Position numbers and translations under genes: made by a program. Source: Rhynchonema sp. JSB1_4 (lineage: Eukaryota; Nematoda; Chromadorea; Monhysterida; Xyalidae). Taken from it: a stretch of DNA of 64,000 nt. Position 1 is the first letter of the stretch; every line of letters begins with the position of its first letter. Location of the stretch: positions 62,001 through 126,000 of the forward strand of contig JASAMV010002293.1 in NCBI GenBank assembly GCA_030248065.1. The letters run 5' to 3'. Below the pieces are notes generated by a model. It was not told where the DNA came from. It saw nothing but the letters and a program-made list of their open reading frames with translations, and did no database searches. Positions 1-13,400 of the stretch are shown here, piece after piece.

Positions 1-694
1 ATACTCTAAGGGCGGGCTTAGGTTGAATCCGGAAATCGGAATCCGGAATTATTTCCGGAAAACGCATTATTTTTGTATGTAAATTCTTGCGTTTTCCGGA
101 AATATTTCCGGAACCCAGAAATGTTTTGCATTTTTGCATGCAAATTATTTCCGGGTTCCGGATTTAACTTGAGCTCGCCCTAACAATAAAGGCAGTCGAC
201 GGGAGGTTGTCACTCAGCCCCCGAATACCGTAACCCACCGCAAGCGAGATCGTTGCGAGACCCGTGCTGATCGCTGCTTATCGACACGTGTATTAGCGGC
301 AGCAAGCTGGAAATTGTCATCGTGCGCGTCGATCACCAAAACTTGGAAATGTTGGTTGGTGTTGGCGCTAACACGCAAAACATAGATAAAAAACAAAATG
401 GTCTCGACACGATCCTTGCAGATCAATATTACGGTGGGTTACGGTATTCGGGGGCTGAGTGACAACCTCCCGTAGACTGCCTTTACTTTTGGGTGAAACT
501 TTTCAAGCGCGTGGCCTGATTCGTAAAGCGCACGAAACTGGCGCAGCCAGCTGAGTTTCGTAGCATTTCGCAAATCACCACGTTAGACTTGTGTGTTGTG
601 TGGCTGGCAGTCACGTGACATAATACGCATAATGTGCTTGACGGATCAGGCAACGCGTTTGAAAAGGTTCCCCAAGAGTATTGCCAGATTATAC
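1..694. mobile_element. MITE family 3 copy carrying two nested MITEs
   Basis: The outer element is recognised by comparison with an uninterrupted copy at 12764-12943. Its ends are ATACTCT (1-7) and GCCAGATTATAC (about 683-694). It is broken twice. First, element 5 lies at about 10-179, flanked by TAA on both sides, with ends GGGCGGGCTTAGGTTGAATC and the complementary GGATTTAACTTGAGCTCGCC. Second, element 4 lies at about 188-484, flanked by TA, with about 50-bp near-perfect terminal inverted repeats beginning AAGGCAGTC. Removing both rejoins ATACTCT, AACAAT and ACTTTTGGGTG, which aligns to the empty copy (ATACTCTGACAAATCTTTTGGG). No coding capacity is seen. Confidence 0.8.
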
Positions 695-1070
695 AAGTGT
701 GGATAATGCTGGACAAAGATGGCGGACATTCGACAACTTTTGAGAATGGTCGACCGACGGAGATGGCGCCTCAAAAGTTTACACCCAGTCCACGCCGTCG
801 CCATGTAGGCCAACTGTCTCCAAGAGCTTCCTCACCAAAACAAGTTTTGAAAATGGTGGACGGAGATACAAGTCTCGAGAATGTTGGACGGAGATGGTGG
901 ACACTCGACAACTTTAACGGCAACCTAGTGATTCACTCGTTCAGTGCCTGTCGGAATCTCCCGGATAGCAAATTCAAAAATCAGAGCGGAGGAAGCGATT
1001 TCGAAAATGTGTCCGGTCGGTATATGCATATTTGTCGGCCGTTAGCCTCACGCACTGGTTCGCATGGCGG

Positions 1071-1276
1071 GAAGCCCTAACACTTTTGGCGGGGGAAGTG
1101 TCCCACGCCTCCAAAATCGAATTTTCGATTTTCTGATAGAATGCGCGGATTGGTCCAGAGTTTGGCCTAGCCAAAGCCTAAGAAAGAGCCTGAGCCTAAA
1201 GCCTGAGATAAAGGAAAGCCAAATTTCAGGCTGTCTTAGGATTTCAAAGTTCCCCCACCAAGTCTTAGGGTTTCCC
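1071..1276. mobile_element. MITE family 7 (about 30-bp terminal inverted repeats)
   Basis: The left end GGGAAGCCCTAACACTTT is the near-complement of the right end, AAGTCTTAGGGTTTCCC. Both are followed inward by a run of Gs (or Cs), GGCGGGGGAAGT and its counterpart. The 205-bp element has no open frame of note. It lies downstream of the VIRMA 3' end. Confidence 0.6.
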
Positions 1277-2075
1277 AAAAGGCCACTGGTTCATCCCACT
1301 GGTTAATGGCAACCGCACGTTGAACGCAAAGACGCGCGGAACGCACATGGCGGGAGTTCAAAAAAATATTATGCCACGTGAGCCCCCGCCAGCTTTGGAA
1401 CAAGCACGTCATCCATAAACGTCGACCATGAACAGACTTGACTTGTTGGGGACAGGTCGGCGAAGGTTGGGGACAGGTTGGCCGCAGTCTAGTTCCTGGC
1501 CAGGAGGGCGAGGTAGTGGACCCCTGTTTTAAGCCTTTTGTGCAAGATCTGATTTCAAATTGCCGCTTTGAAACGTAAAAAATGTAAATACTGCACATGA
1601 TAACTTGGCCTTATTGTAGCAATAATTAATGATGCCTTGCGAGTTTGTGGAATTTTGCACAAATTTCATTCTTTTTCAACGCGTTTGAAACAAAAACGCA
1701 AGGAGAACAATGCAACCACGCAAGCGACAAGATTCCAATGATCATACGCAAACATCAAATCACCCGAATCGCGAAGATTTGTGCCGAATTAGAATTCATA
1801 TCAAACACTAATTCATGAAACTAGCCACAAAAACGCAGGAATATCATCGAGTGCAAATTTAACAGTGCAAAATGATTCATATGAAAAGTATACCAAAAGT
1901 ACATGCCCTTTGAGCCATAAATGCGTACATAAAGCGATGTTTCACTTCCTACCGCCACCATCATTTCTCTGTCTTCGATTGTGCTGCGCGCTTTGGCGTT
2001 GGTGCGATGTTGCGCCACGGAATCTGTGAAAAATGACAAAATGGACAGATAGGATGACTCAGAACTGACGACTAT

Positions 2076-2340
2076 GTGCAGTTGCAACTTTTCGGAAAAA
2101 TAGGTTTGCTGAAAAAACTGTTTTTTTTAAAAAGTTTTTTTCGATATTTTCCAGGCAGTTGGTCGCTAGTTCAAATGGGGTACACTTGGGCAAAATGTGG
2201 TCTGAAAACGCTTGGACTCTTTTCCGAAAATTTCCGATATTTTTCCAGTGCCGGAAAAATATCGGTTCGTTATTTTGACATCCGGAAAAACGCTTTTTTC
2301 CAGAAAAAGGCTTTTTCCACCGGCAACCATACGTCTATGC
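2076..2340. repeat. Dispersed AT-rich repeat with GGAAAAATATCGG core
   Basis: The stretch contains short palindromes built on CCGATATTTTTCC / GGAAAAATATCGG. Related sequence occurs at about 11,165-11,365 and 18,045-18,250, both in VIRMA introns, including a shared ATTTTTTCCAGGCACTGG-like stretch. It looks like a decayed repeat family. The class is unknown. Confidence 0.45.
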
Positions 2341-2730
2341 TGTGCAGAATAGGCCTCGTTGACAGAATAATAGGTAATTGAAAAAGCAAAGCGTCTTGAT
2401 CAGCCAATGAACAATATACCCGGAATGGACACGAACACTGATCAGACCGGATTCAAACTTGGTTGTGGGCCCGGTGACGGATGGTCACGTGACTTACCAC
2501 AGTGAGGCATTTCACCATTTACTTATGAAACCAATTCGATAGAATGTAAAGGCCGTTTGTTGTACATTCGTCAAAACTATTGGGATCAGTCACTCGTGAC
2601 ATATCCTCAACTCAGCATAAAGACCGGTCTGGAATCGATCACCAAATTTGTCACCAATCAGAGACTGTGGTGACCGCGAGATCACGATACAAAATTAACA
2701 ATGCGATATGAGAAACTACAAAAAGTATTA

Positions 2731-4480
2731 AAAAACAATGCCAGCATTTGCGAACCTCGAGTGCGCCGTGCCCCTGTACCTCGACGTGGGCACAGCGAAT
2801 CGATGCGAGCCAGCACCACGATGGGCAGGTCGATGTGTGCTCATGCTGGATCGATGTCCTTGTGACGAACCGGACCGAGAGTTCGACGCTCCGCCCTTGT
2901 TCGGTCGGGAACTCGCACCACCACCACCACCACTGCCTTGCACTGCGCGGTCGTGGGAGGTCTGCAATTCGATTATTGTTCATAACGTAATTTGCTTTGT
3001 GCAACCCTTCTTGCAAACAGTCAGAATATTCGAGTCGGATGCCATGAGCACCAGATTCGGACTAAATGTTTACGTGCGCACCAGTGGTTGCACTCTCTTG
3101 CAGCCGTTTCCGGCACACTAATGTATCACAACGCGCTTCAGACGAAAACCAAGCAGTGTAAAAGGGGACAAGAAATGTAATCAGTTTTAGCATTGAAGAA
3201 TCTGACGGAAATGAGTTGATCACGTTATTTCGCTAGTGGACGGACAATGTCCAGGACACATCAGTCAACAGTAAAGGACGTGCGGTTCTTGTGAGATAAA
3301 CAAAACATTTTACAATGACTCTAAACAGTAAATGAAGAACAACCGAAACCCACCGTCGATTTATTGGACGACGTTTCATGCACCGTGTGTTCCTTGTTGA
3401 CACCGTGATGTGATTGTGAGTCAGCAGATCGATGTTGATGACTGGCTTGTTTGTGTTGCATCACTGCAAAGATGATGGTAGGCTGATGTTTCACATCAAA
3501 CCAATCAGCGAATTGCACATTTTCACAACAAACTAATTTGAAGCTAAATGTGGCACTTGCATTGGTATCGTATTTGGTGAAAGTGAAGGGATGGGATCAG
3601 CCTATCAGGTGACTTACACATGTGATGAATGTTTCAAGGTTTACAGCGACAAGCGCCGAAGTTGTTGCAAAAAAGTCACGTGAGCAATTTAAGCTTATGC
3701 GAATCTGTAAGGCGTTCACAAAGTTAGACAGCGTCACTGACGATCGGTCAGAATCACACAATTCAGCACGTTTCAAGATTTACTCACAATTCTGAATCAC
3801 ACCTATCAGTAAACCTCGACTAAAAACGACAAAAACCCACAACCACCCACCAATAAAGTCATCGACGTGCATTGACGGCGCGCGACTGGTGTTTTGCGGT
3901 CGATTTCTGAACGAATCCTTGAATCCGCCTTTTGTCTGTCCAGCACGATGATGCGAGTGTTGATGGTGGTGCACCACGAAACCACGACCGCGAAGTGGCG
4001 GCACTGCAAATGTGATTGGATAATCGCTTTTTGGCCATATCGATGCCCCAGATGCTGTTTCAAAAAACACATGTGGCACACAAAGAGATATTGTACGTCC
4101 AAAGCAAACTGCACATGAACGAACAACATGGGCATTGGTTACGGCAACTGCTGGTTTACAACTGTTACGCATAGCGCTACTGCTACTTTTACGACTATCA
4201 ATTTCCGAAGTTCTGCAAGACGTGCTTTTATTACTCACTCATTGGTCTCTTCGCATCACCGCGACTCGTGTTGATAATGCCGGGACGTGCCGATGAGCGA
4301 CTGGAAATTTTTGGTGAACTGATTTACGCTTCAGACGCAGAATTTATAATTTGGAAAAGAAAATAATTTCCAACTCCGACCGTTTCACAGTGGGTCTTTC
4401 GGTCTGTTTTAACGCCAGTCGCCGCATTAGGTCCTCTTTCGGATCGAATTGTGGCAGAAATTCTTGACGGATCGACTCGA
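2731..4480 (-). CDS. VIRMA: VIRMA C-terminal exons
   Basis: Three regions are supported. About 4360-4480 reads CDLESIRQEFLPQFDPKEDL, matching human VDLIELSEKCCSDFDLHSEL in position and style. 3855-4006 reads VPPLRGRGF then NTSRAPSMHVDDFIG, the most conserved stretch of the C-terminal half. About 2960 down to 2731 is a Gly/Ser/Arg tail (SSRPNKGGASNSRSGSSQGH) ending GIVF and TAA. A further exon near 4150-4213 (SRKSSSSAMRNSCKPAVA) is likely, but its phase was not closed. The (CAC)n run at about 2909-2935 is the complement of the Gly codons; it is not a histidine gene on the + strand. The Arg/Gly tail is of the type that binds RNA in this family. Confidence 0.8.
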
Positions 4481-7400
4481 GATCACAAGAAATCTGCGAA
4501 AAAATGGCTCTGTCATAAGTTTATGAGCTTAGTTAGAAATGACAACAACCGACCCTTTCCATATCAGCCTGATTATCATGTTGTAGTGAAACGTCATCCA
4601 ACGCTGGGAACCAATACTGCGATTGTAGTCGATGTGTCCAACGGTAGTCACTCGATGCAGCTGATGTTTCACAAACAGTATATAATGGCCGGTCATCGTA
4701 GAGAGTGCTCAGTTCGAGTACAACACCGAGCGAGGGTTCTTCGGGGGCTGAAGAGAAGCAGCAACAAGTAATTCGTTTCTGTCAGTCCAGAAAAACTCAA
4801 ACACGGTAGTTTCAATGAAATGCTGCATTCCACTGCATAACCAATATTCCAGTCTCATAAACAGTGGGCACACGTAAAATTCAGCGTGAAACTTGGTAGT
4901 CGGTTCGTTGGGTGTTTTTTTGTATCAAGGATCGAGACTTACGGATGCAATAAACTTTGCAACGCAAACATGTTCCAAAAAGAAAGCCGACAAACTCAAA
5001 CCCCCGGTCAAAAGCAGCGCGGAGGAACCACCAGGAAATCTCGACATGCCCAGTCCATCAACACCCAAAGCAGCCATGTGCCAAAGGCAAGGCAAGACAG
5101 AACCGATCGCCTCCACCAAGTTTGTTCACAAAAATGAAGCAAACAATCAAAAACACAATATCAACCTGGTTTTGGCGGTGTTTCAGCGATGATCATCCAG
5201 ATCAACGACTCAACATTTCGCAGATACGCACTCACAGCTGGCTCGTTGTCGCTGTGCTGCAATACAATCCGCTGTGGTTGGTTGGTGCTGCGCACTTCCC
5301 ATATTCGTTTGGTTTTTGGTTTTCTCGTTGGTTTTACGTACCTTTCTAAAAAGTAGGTCAAAAAAGAACTGAATTTGCTCTTGAATAGGGAGCCTAGTTA
5401 TTCTCGAGTGAAACATCAGCCGGAAGGGATGCCGTCGTTTCGGCGTCGAACATCAGGGCCTTTATTTGCAAGAAAACAAAAATGTTCCGCCACACGCGTA
5501 TCGTGCCTCACCGTTAAATGAACAAGTAGTATGGACTCGTCTGTTCGATCAACAAACGCAGAATACATAGACTAATAAAAACTCCATCATCCCAACGCAA
5601 CGCATTGTGCCTTCACCTTCAACAACGCATTCAAAACACACAACGGATGAGCGTCGTTGGCGTGTTTGCCACCGTGTTTCCACTGCAACGCATCACGCAG
5701 CACATCGGCCCCGACACTCACACTGCGAACAGCGCTCTGCTGACTGGTGGACGCCGCTGCAATGGACAATACCGTAAGCGTGAACTGGTATTTGATGGTG
5801 AAACATCGGCCGCCGATTGCAGGTCTAGTTTCCGGGATAATCAAGCTGACAGTAAGGCACATGTTCAGCTGATAGCCAAGAACCCAACGTTCACAAAATT
5901 CATTCGATTGCTGCTCTTGTCTCATGACTGCAAATGCGGATCCTCATTCGAGTGTACAATGTGCCAATATCAATACCGTCAAGTCAATGGAATGCAAATG
6001 CAATGTAGGGACGATGTCACCACAACACCAACCATCCACGGTCGGACACACATGAACGGCCCGCAACAGCTCAGCGACGGTGCTCAACGCCGACATACAA
6101 TCCGAGCTGTCGCCATTGGCTCGGAATTCGTTCACCAGACGATTCAGTAGTTGAACAAGATGCTCGGGTTGCGTACGCAGGTATCTGTAACGTTTTGGAA
6201 GGTAAGTATGAATGTTCCGAGCAAAACAGCACTGGCTTGTACACACAGATGCGCATCTGGTTTTCTGTTCCGCGCAGAGATTTTACGATGTTTTATGCAA
6301 CACTGAATATGTTGATGAAACATCCCTTTCACGGCCAGAAGCGCTGTTTTAGAACTTCTTTTCGAGAAATAAAATGATGTCGATAACACGAACAGTAAAA
6401 CCAGGTCAATACCAAGGATGGTACAAACCAGTCATTACCAATCAATCCTAAATTTAGACGAATTCAACAGCAATGCGAGCCCACATAACCCGACTAAAAC
6501 ACACGATAACCCTGTTCATCACGCACTTGACCACCGCCCACACGCCGTAGTCGTACTGTGTGCACAACAACAACACCCTCAATGCCGGTATCACAGTGGC
6601 GTAGTCGGACTGTGCTCGGCCGACGTGACTCAGTAGCGATTCGATCAGTAATTGCAGTTGATTGGTGGACGGCAGGGCATGCGCGTACGCACGGTGCTGT
6701 CAAGTGGAATGCGATCATTCAGTTAAGATAAGATGCGGTTTGTTGGTTGAGTTGTGACTTCCTACGGAAATTCTGCGAATTGTCGCACGAAAATTGAGCA
6801 CACGGGTCATTCTCGCGTGAAACATCAGTCCATCTCGCATGTCGCCACGTTCGCAAAGCCGCATACACGACGACAACACTAATGCACGCCACGTAAGCAT
6901 TGTCCGACTGCTTTTCATGGCGATAACTTATCGATAAGTTGACGAAAATATCACGATGAATGTTGATCAACCAACCTCGAACATATTTTCGTACATCGGG
7001 AACAGCCCAAGGTGCACATCGCACAGGGATGAGAAGAGATTCTGAAAAGACCGAGAAACGTGGAATGTTCTCATCTGCGAGAAAACATTAAAATTTTGAT
7101 AAAAAATTGTCTAATGTTAAGTTTAGGATTATCAAAGCATCACAGAAACATAAAAACACGCACAAATAATCGTGCGAATGTAATTTCCTCGTGATCAATG
7201 ACTTCTTACAATTGAAGCGAGTCAATAATGATCTGTTCTGACCTATGGTTCTGACCATCCAAAAGCCGCACAAAACTCATAAAACCAAGCCCAAAACAGT
7301 CCAGCCACCCAACGCACCACAACATTTTCCACACAAGTTTGATGTGTGTGCGGCAGTTGTGTGGTGGACGAGTAGTTCAGCGCACGGCACATGTAATGCA

Positions 7401-10400
7401 ACAGACCGCCACATTCGTCACTGAGAACAAAAAAATACAAAGTTATTCTCATTTACGCTATCGAAAAATCACCGAAATTCAAAATCCATCATACCTATCC
7501 CTGACCACATGCAACACAGCCATTTTGAACGCAGCCTGAGCGGTTAGTGACGACAACAGTCCCATGGCTGTTGCTAATGGCAGATCACAAGGCAGTCGAA
7601 TTGCATGTGTTCGATAGTCGAGCGGGCTAGTCGGTGTTTGCGCGCTATCCTTGTCCGTTGGGTTCGAATCCGCCTTGGGCGTCGACGGATCCGGTTTGGT
7701 TTTCGAGGAGTCTGACTTTGTCGTTTTAGAGTCCTTGTCCTTTTCTGTCGTTGATGCACTGACGGTACTGCGCTCGAACAAGGACATCACGCGTTTGATC
7801 AGTGCTCTGCAAATAATATCGTGGTGGAATGGGTGATACGGTATTGTTCAATTTGAATGATTGAATGTTGTCAGTCATAATCTTTCACACCTTGGAATAA
7901 TAACAGTCTACGGCCTAGCCCACTACTCATCCTGTCATGAAACATAGCAGACAGACACACATGACAAAATGGTCATCTCAATGGATAGTGCTGTCAATGC
8001 CAAGTCGTACGAATTTAGTTCTTTTTGAGCTGGTGCAGCACGGAATTGGCTCATATTGTGATTGTGTGACGGACAACACAGAATTTTTTAAGATCAGTAA
8101 AAGTAAGATCAGTAAGCAAGCACCGAAACGGTGCGACCAAAGGTCTTTCTTGCGTGAAACCTCAGCTGACAGAATCCACACAATTATGAAAGTTCTCGAA
8201 AACAGAAAAGCTGTCCAAATGCCTTGCTGCCAGAACGAAAATGCAGAATAACAAAATCTCCAAACCACCGTCCCCCCTTATCGCAACCAACCTGACGACA
8301 ACGGTGGCAATATATGGATTGATGTCGGCCATCTGTGCACACAATCGTCGCACGCACAACTGCACGGTGGCATGCGCACTCACACATAACTCGCTCAACA
8401 CTGCGCACACGTCGGACTCGATCGGAATGATGTGCGCCGCCCAGATACCACGCGAACTGCGCAACTGCGCACACGTGCTGTCGTCGAGCGGCTGCATGTT
8501 TTAGTAAAAAGATGAGAAAATTTGACCATTTTGGACAACAAAACGGCCATTTTGGCACTGAAATCAACACTTTTTGGTTCATGTCGGACATGGTAGACAG
8601 GTTTGGGGGTACTACCGCCCCCCAACTACATCACTGAAAATAAAGTGGTGATTTGGTCACTGCCAGGGAACTGATCACAACAGGTTCAGTAACGTCGTGT
8701 CCTTGTCGAAAACTATGACCAAAAAAACAAAACGCGCAAATTTAACAGTTCCATTTTCACTCGCTCGAACAAGTAAGTGCTTGCAGACATCGAAGTCTGC
8801 GAAAACGGCAGCCGTATAGTCCAACCACCAGCTCATGAGACGACTTTTTTCAAAGCTTGCTTGGCCAGATTCAAAAATGCACCGGTTACACTCACAAAAA
8901 AAAGAAAGAGACGGGCGAAAAAACCACCCCCGGCGCCCACATTCACAACACAACCAGACCACACACAACGAAAAAAAAGAAACCACCCACAGTAAAAAAA
9001 AACCTCTCTTTTTTCCAAAAAAAAATCCCCACACACACAAAAAAGTACGTTTTTTAGATTTGAAATCGCAAGCATCAAAGTTATCCGATCAAAAAATGTT
9101 TCGACGACACCAAAAAAATCCAGAGTATCAACATGACCAATGCTGAATCTCTGAGAGACCGAAACCTAATTACCAAATCCCGATTCCATTCCACAACTCA
9201 CAGTAAGCGTCGGTATTGGCAACGGCAGCGGCAGCAGTTCAGCGAGTGCAGCAGTGGCAGCCACGAAACAGTATGGCGTGGTGAGCGCACATTCGAGAAT
9301 TCGGCCCACCGTCTTCGTGCACAACGACTTGCGAAGCGCACAGAACACGGCACGATCGGCGTGTTTGTCGTTCGGCTGCCATGTAAATATTGTGAATATT
9401 AGTGCTATGCGTGTGACCAAGTTCGGAGTCGTTTCGTTTTGTACACAATTGTCCGTTGTTGCAGTTGAATGCAACAGACTCGATTCGCATCGGTTTTGTA
9501 AAATAATTTTGTACACTGCCCAGCTCTAATAGGGGTAAAATAGAGCATGGAAACGCAAGGAAGAACATCACAAAATAAGCCTACTTAGAACATAGCAACT
9601 GGTTTCACACAACTCAGTCAACCAAACAAATACAAAATCGATAACCCACCTGTTGCGGCACGGTCTGCTGCGCGTTGACGGCGGTGAATGCGGTCAACGT
9701 TTCAATGATTTCGTGCTTGACCTGCTCACTGGTGCTTTGTGGGATGTGCTGCAATGAAAATAACGCTTTGTGTGAACAAACACAATAACAAACAACAATC
9801 AACACACAAAAAAGAATAAATAACGGTCATTTACCGTGTGTCGATAATGTGTCGGCAGGACAGGCGAAGCCAGTGTACAACACACGGCATACACGTGCAA
9901 CAATGGCGGTACGGCCGAAACATCACCGAACTAAAATATTGACAAAATGGTTTGCCTGTAATAATTTGGCAGTCTTGTGGATTTCATTGCATAAACTTCC
10001 GTGTGGGGCCACGACAGTTGACGTTTCACGCGCTAAGGACCTGACTCTTTCGGAGACACAGTTAATTGCATGAGCCTTTTCGGAGCAAAGAAAACAACAC
10101 AAAACCCGCACAAACCAAACAATGCCATCAAACCCGCACGTACCTCGACACCCCTGGCCTGTATGAGCAAGGTGAGCATTCGTCGCAACAACTGCACACA
10201 CGGCAGCACAATCGCCAAGTACAGTGCGCCGTCCTTGTGCTCAACGCCGACACCTTGCTGCCAGTTGATTTGGTAGACTTGGGTGCATTTCTGTGAAACA
10301 TTAGGATTGGAAGTGGGTAGAACTTAGAAGTAAGCAACTGTCCTTCTGAAATCTCTTATTTTTCAGTCGTTATAATATGAATGTTGCTTTTATCCAAAAC

Positions 10401-13400
10401 TATTGATGTTTCACGCGAGAATGACTAGGACAAATAGCCATCAGCGGGTTGATCCATGCATGTCTGCGAAATGAAATAAAATAAAAAAATTGACCAACAT
10501 TGATTATATCACAGAGCACCGTCAGTGTATCGTGCGAATAGAATTGCAGCAGCAATTGTTTTGGCTTCACTTCCATTGGACCGTCTGGAAGCCAATGAGT
10601 CGATCACAATCATTGACAAACATTGCATAATAACTAGACGGGACCCGTGCCTACCTCCGGCCCGGCTACCGCGCCGCGCCCGTGCCGTGCCCCCCCCCCC
10701 CCCCCCCGAAGACCCGTTAGCATACCCAAAGCTACCCGTGAAAATTGACCCGTCCGCCCTTCCGAAGGAGGGGGCCACAAAAACACATACATACACACAT
10801 ACGTCTTCCTGTTTTAGTAGTATAGATTGTTTAATTGTGAAAACTAGCTATGGTTGTCAAAGATGAGACGCAAAACATAAGGTCAAACCAAATCCAAACC
10901 TAACCGTCTTTCTGCGGCAATTTCAGTCCATCAGCCAGAATCCTGACCACGGCGACGAGTCCTTTGCACAATTTCGGACTTTTCGTCAACGAATCAGCGT
11001 AGAATTTCAATTTGTCCGTCAAATACAGCAGCGAATCAACGTTTATGTCGTAGGACGGCAGTTTCTTCAATGGCTCAAGCCACTGGCGCAGCTCACCGCC
11101 TTTCGGAAGCAGTTCCTGGGGTGAGAATTGTCAATATATGTACGTACTTCAGTGAATCGAATAGTAATCGGTCATTTAATCCCGAATGAAAAAACGAAAA
11201 ATTTCCTGAAAGAAGGGGAAAACCGTTCTTTCCAAAGGCCAAAATAACCAATCGATTTTTTCCAGGCACTGGAAAAATATCGGAAATCTTATTTAAAAAG
11301 TTCCAATTTTTCAAAAAAAATTTCAGAGGTCGCCAGGTCAATTCTCTAGTTGTGCAAAAACAACGCTTTTTTGGCCTTTTGGTCGACTTGACCAACATGG
11401 TTTTTCAACATGAAGCAATGGTGGACCATATCCTATTTCAACGGGGGACCAATTTTTTGACTTGAAAAAATAAGGAAAAGTTTCCAAAAAAACTTTTTTA
11501 CTACCTAAATAAATTTTTCCGAAACATATGAACTACGATCGATCAAAATATTGATGAGACGTTTGTTTAATTCTGCTATTTGCGCGCAAAGAAGTTTCAG
11601 TGAATGCAGTCCACGGCACGGGAATAATTGAAACACAGCGCAAAATTGATATATGCGTCGAAACATCACTTGAAATCAACACGGACTGAAAAGTCAGCAT
11701 TCAGTCACCAGTCGTCAGTCACCCAAAAACAATCGCGTTCCATCAAAAGGCCACAAAATCAAGCCCACCCGCACCTGAGCACTCAACATCACCAATTCAT
11801 CGTTGTGCGTCCGCACGAGCTCGCAACTGGCATTCCAACGCAACGCCACCAACAACAGTTCGATTGAGTAGCCAGCCGCCGCTGACTTGCGAATACGCGT
11901 GTCCAGCTCGGCGTCGCCTGGTACTTTGAGTTGTTATAAATGTTTGGTACGCATTTACGACTTGCATTGTTTTATAGAATTTATAGTTTGTTTCTACTTT
12001 GCAACTTTGGTCGCGACGAGATTGACAGACCGACACAACCGGCTGTAGTCTATCCCGCGTGTAACATCAGCATCACACCCAGCGAGACGACGATCAAGAT
12101 TCACTCGCGACCGAATTTTTTCGTGGCTGATGATGGAAATACCCACATCAATCAGACACAGGTTTTGTTTTCAAAATGACCCACTGGCTCATTTGCTCAA
12201 AATCTACTGGCTCTAGTGGCTCAATCTTAAAATACTGTATCTCACCCAGTAGAATTTCACGGATGCACGGAAAAGAAACGGATCACACCCCAAACATCCC
12301 CGCACCAACCGGTCAATTTCAAGCATGCCACAATGGGTGCCATATTATTGCCATGTGCCAACACAAATGCGAGTGCCCTGCGTCCAATGTCGGTGAACGA
12401 CAACATGTACAGGGAATGCAGGGCGCACACGATTGGGATGGAGTCGAGTTGAGCGCTCGTGATACCCGCTGCAATTGATGGTTTTTGATATTCTATGTGA
12501 ATTTTTATGCTCATATTCTCAATAACATTTTCATATAACAAATTAACTCCAATCTATTGTCGAAGAAGAGGAGCTGTTGCTCAGTGGTTCGAAACTGTCC
12601 GAGTATCTACGCTGAAACGTTACCCAAATGAGCATCACTCATAATCCACCATGTGTCTCAGCCACCGCATCGTGCAAAAGTGAATTTCCGTCCACAAATC
12701 AAATCTCAGTCTGCCGATGAGTGAGAATTTCTATGTGTGGAAGTTCACGCAATAATTTTCAGATATACTCTGACAAATCTTTTGGGAGAAACTTTTCAAA
12801 CGCGTTGCCTGATCCGTAAAGCGCATGACGCGTGCACTGGCTATAGCGGTCACGTGACTTCCGTAGCCAGTGCACGCATGATGAGCTTTACGGATCAGGC
12901 AACGCGGTTGAAAAGTTTCTCCCAAAAGAATTGCCAGAGTATACGTTAAGAGTATGATTGAAGATAGTAATACGACCTTGCTACAAGAACACGAATAACA
13001 AGGGTGAGGTGAATAATCAGCGACTGGGCTATCCTGATAATTTACCACTGAATATTCCTGCGGTCGCGCTGTGCTCACAAAGATCTTCAACAAAGAATTC
13101 AAACCCAAACCAGCGCACCACCAATATCGCCCTGTCCACTCGTATCATGTAGCGTGACACAGCCGTCTGCTACATCATCCAGCTGGCCGTCTTCCGCGTT
13201 GTCGTTATGCGTGAGCACCAATTCAATCAATAACTCATCGATCAACGCCAATGCTCGTAGTGAACACGCCAACATGGCACCCAGTGGATGGACGCTGTTG
13301 TGCGCACCGGCATTCGTCATTGACGGTGAATCGCACTGAAACATTGGCAAGGGTAGGGGACTGGCATTTCTCTCGAAAAAAAGAAATTTTACGATCAGTT

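Noticed and set aside
2738..3121. Plus-strand frames including a six-histidine stretch
   Set aside because: Complement of the Gly-rich VIRMA C-terminal exon.
4451..4771. 106-codon plus-strand frame (MAEILDGSTRDHKKSAK...)
   Set aside because: Overlaps the antisense of a VIRMA exon (about 4360-4480). It has no recognised family and no splice support. A retroelement fragment was considered but there is no motif.
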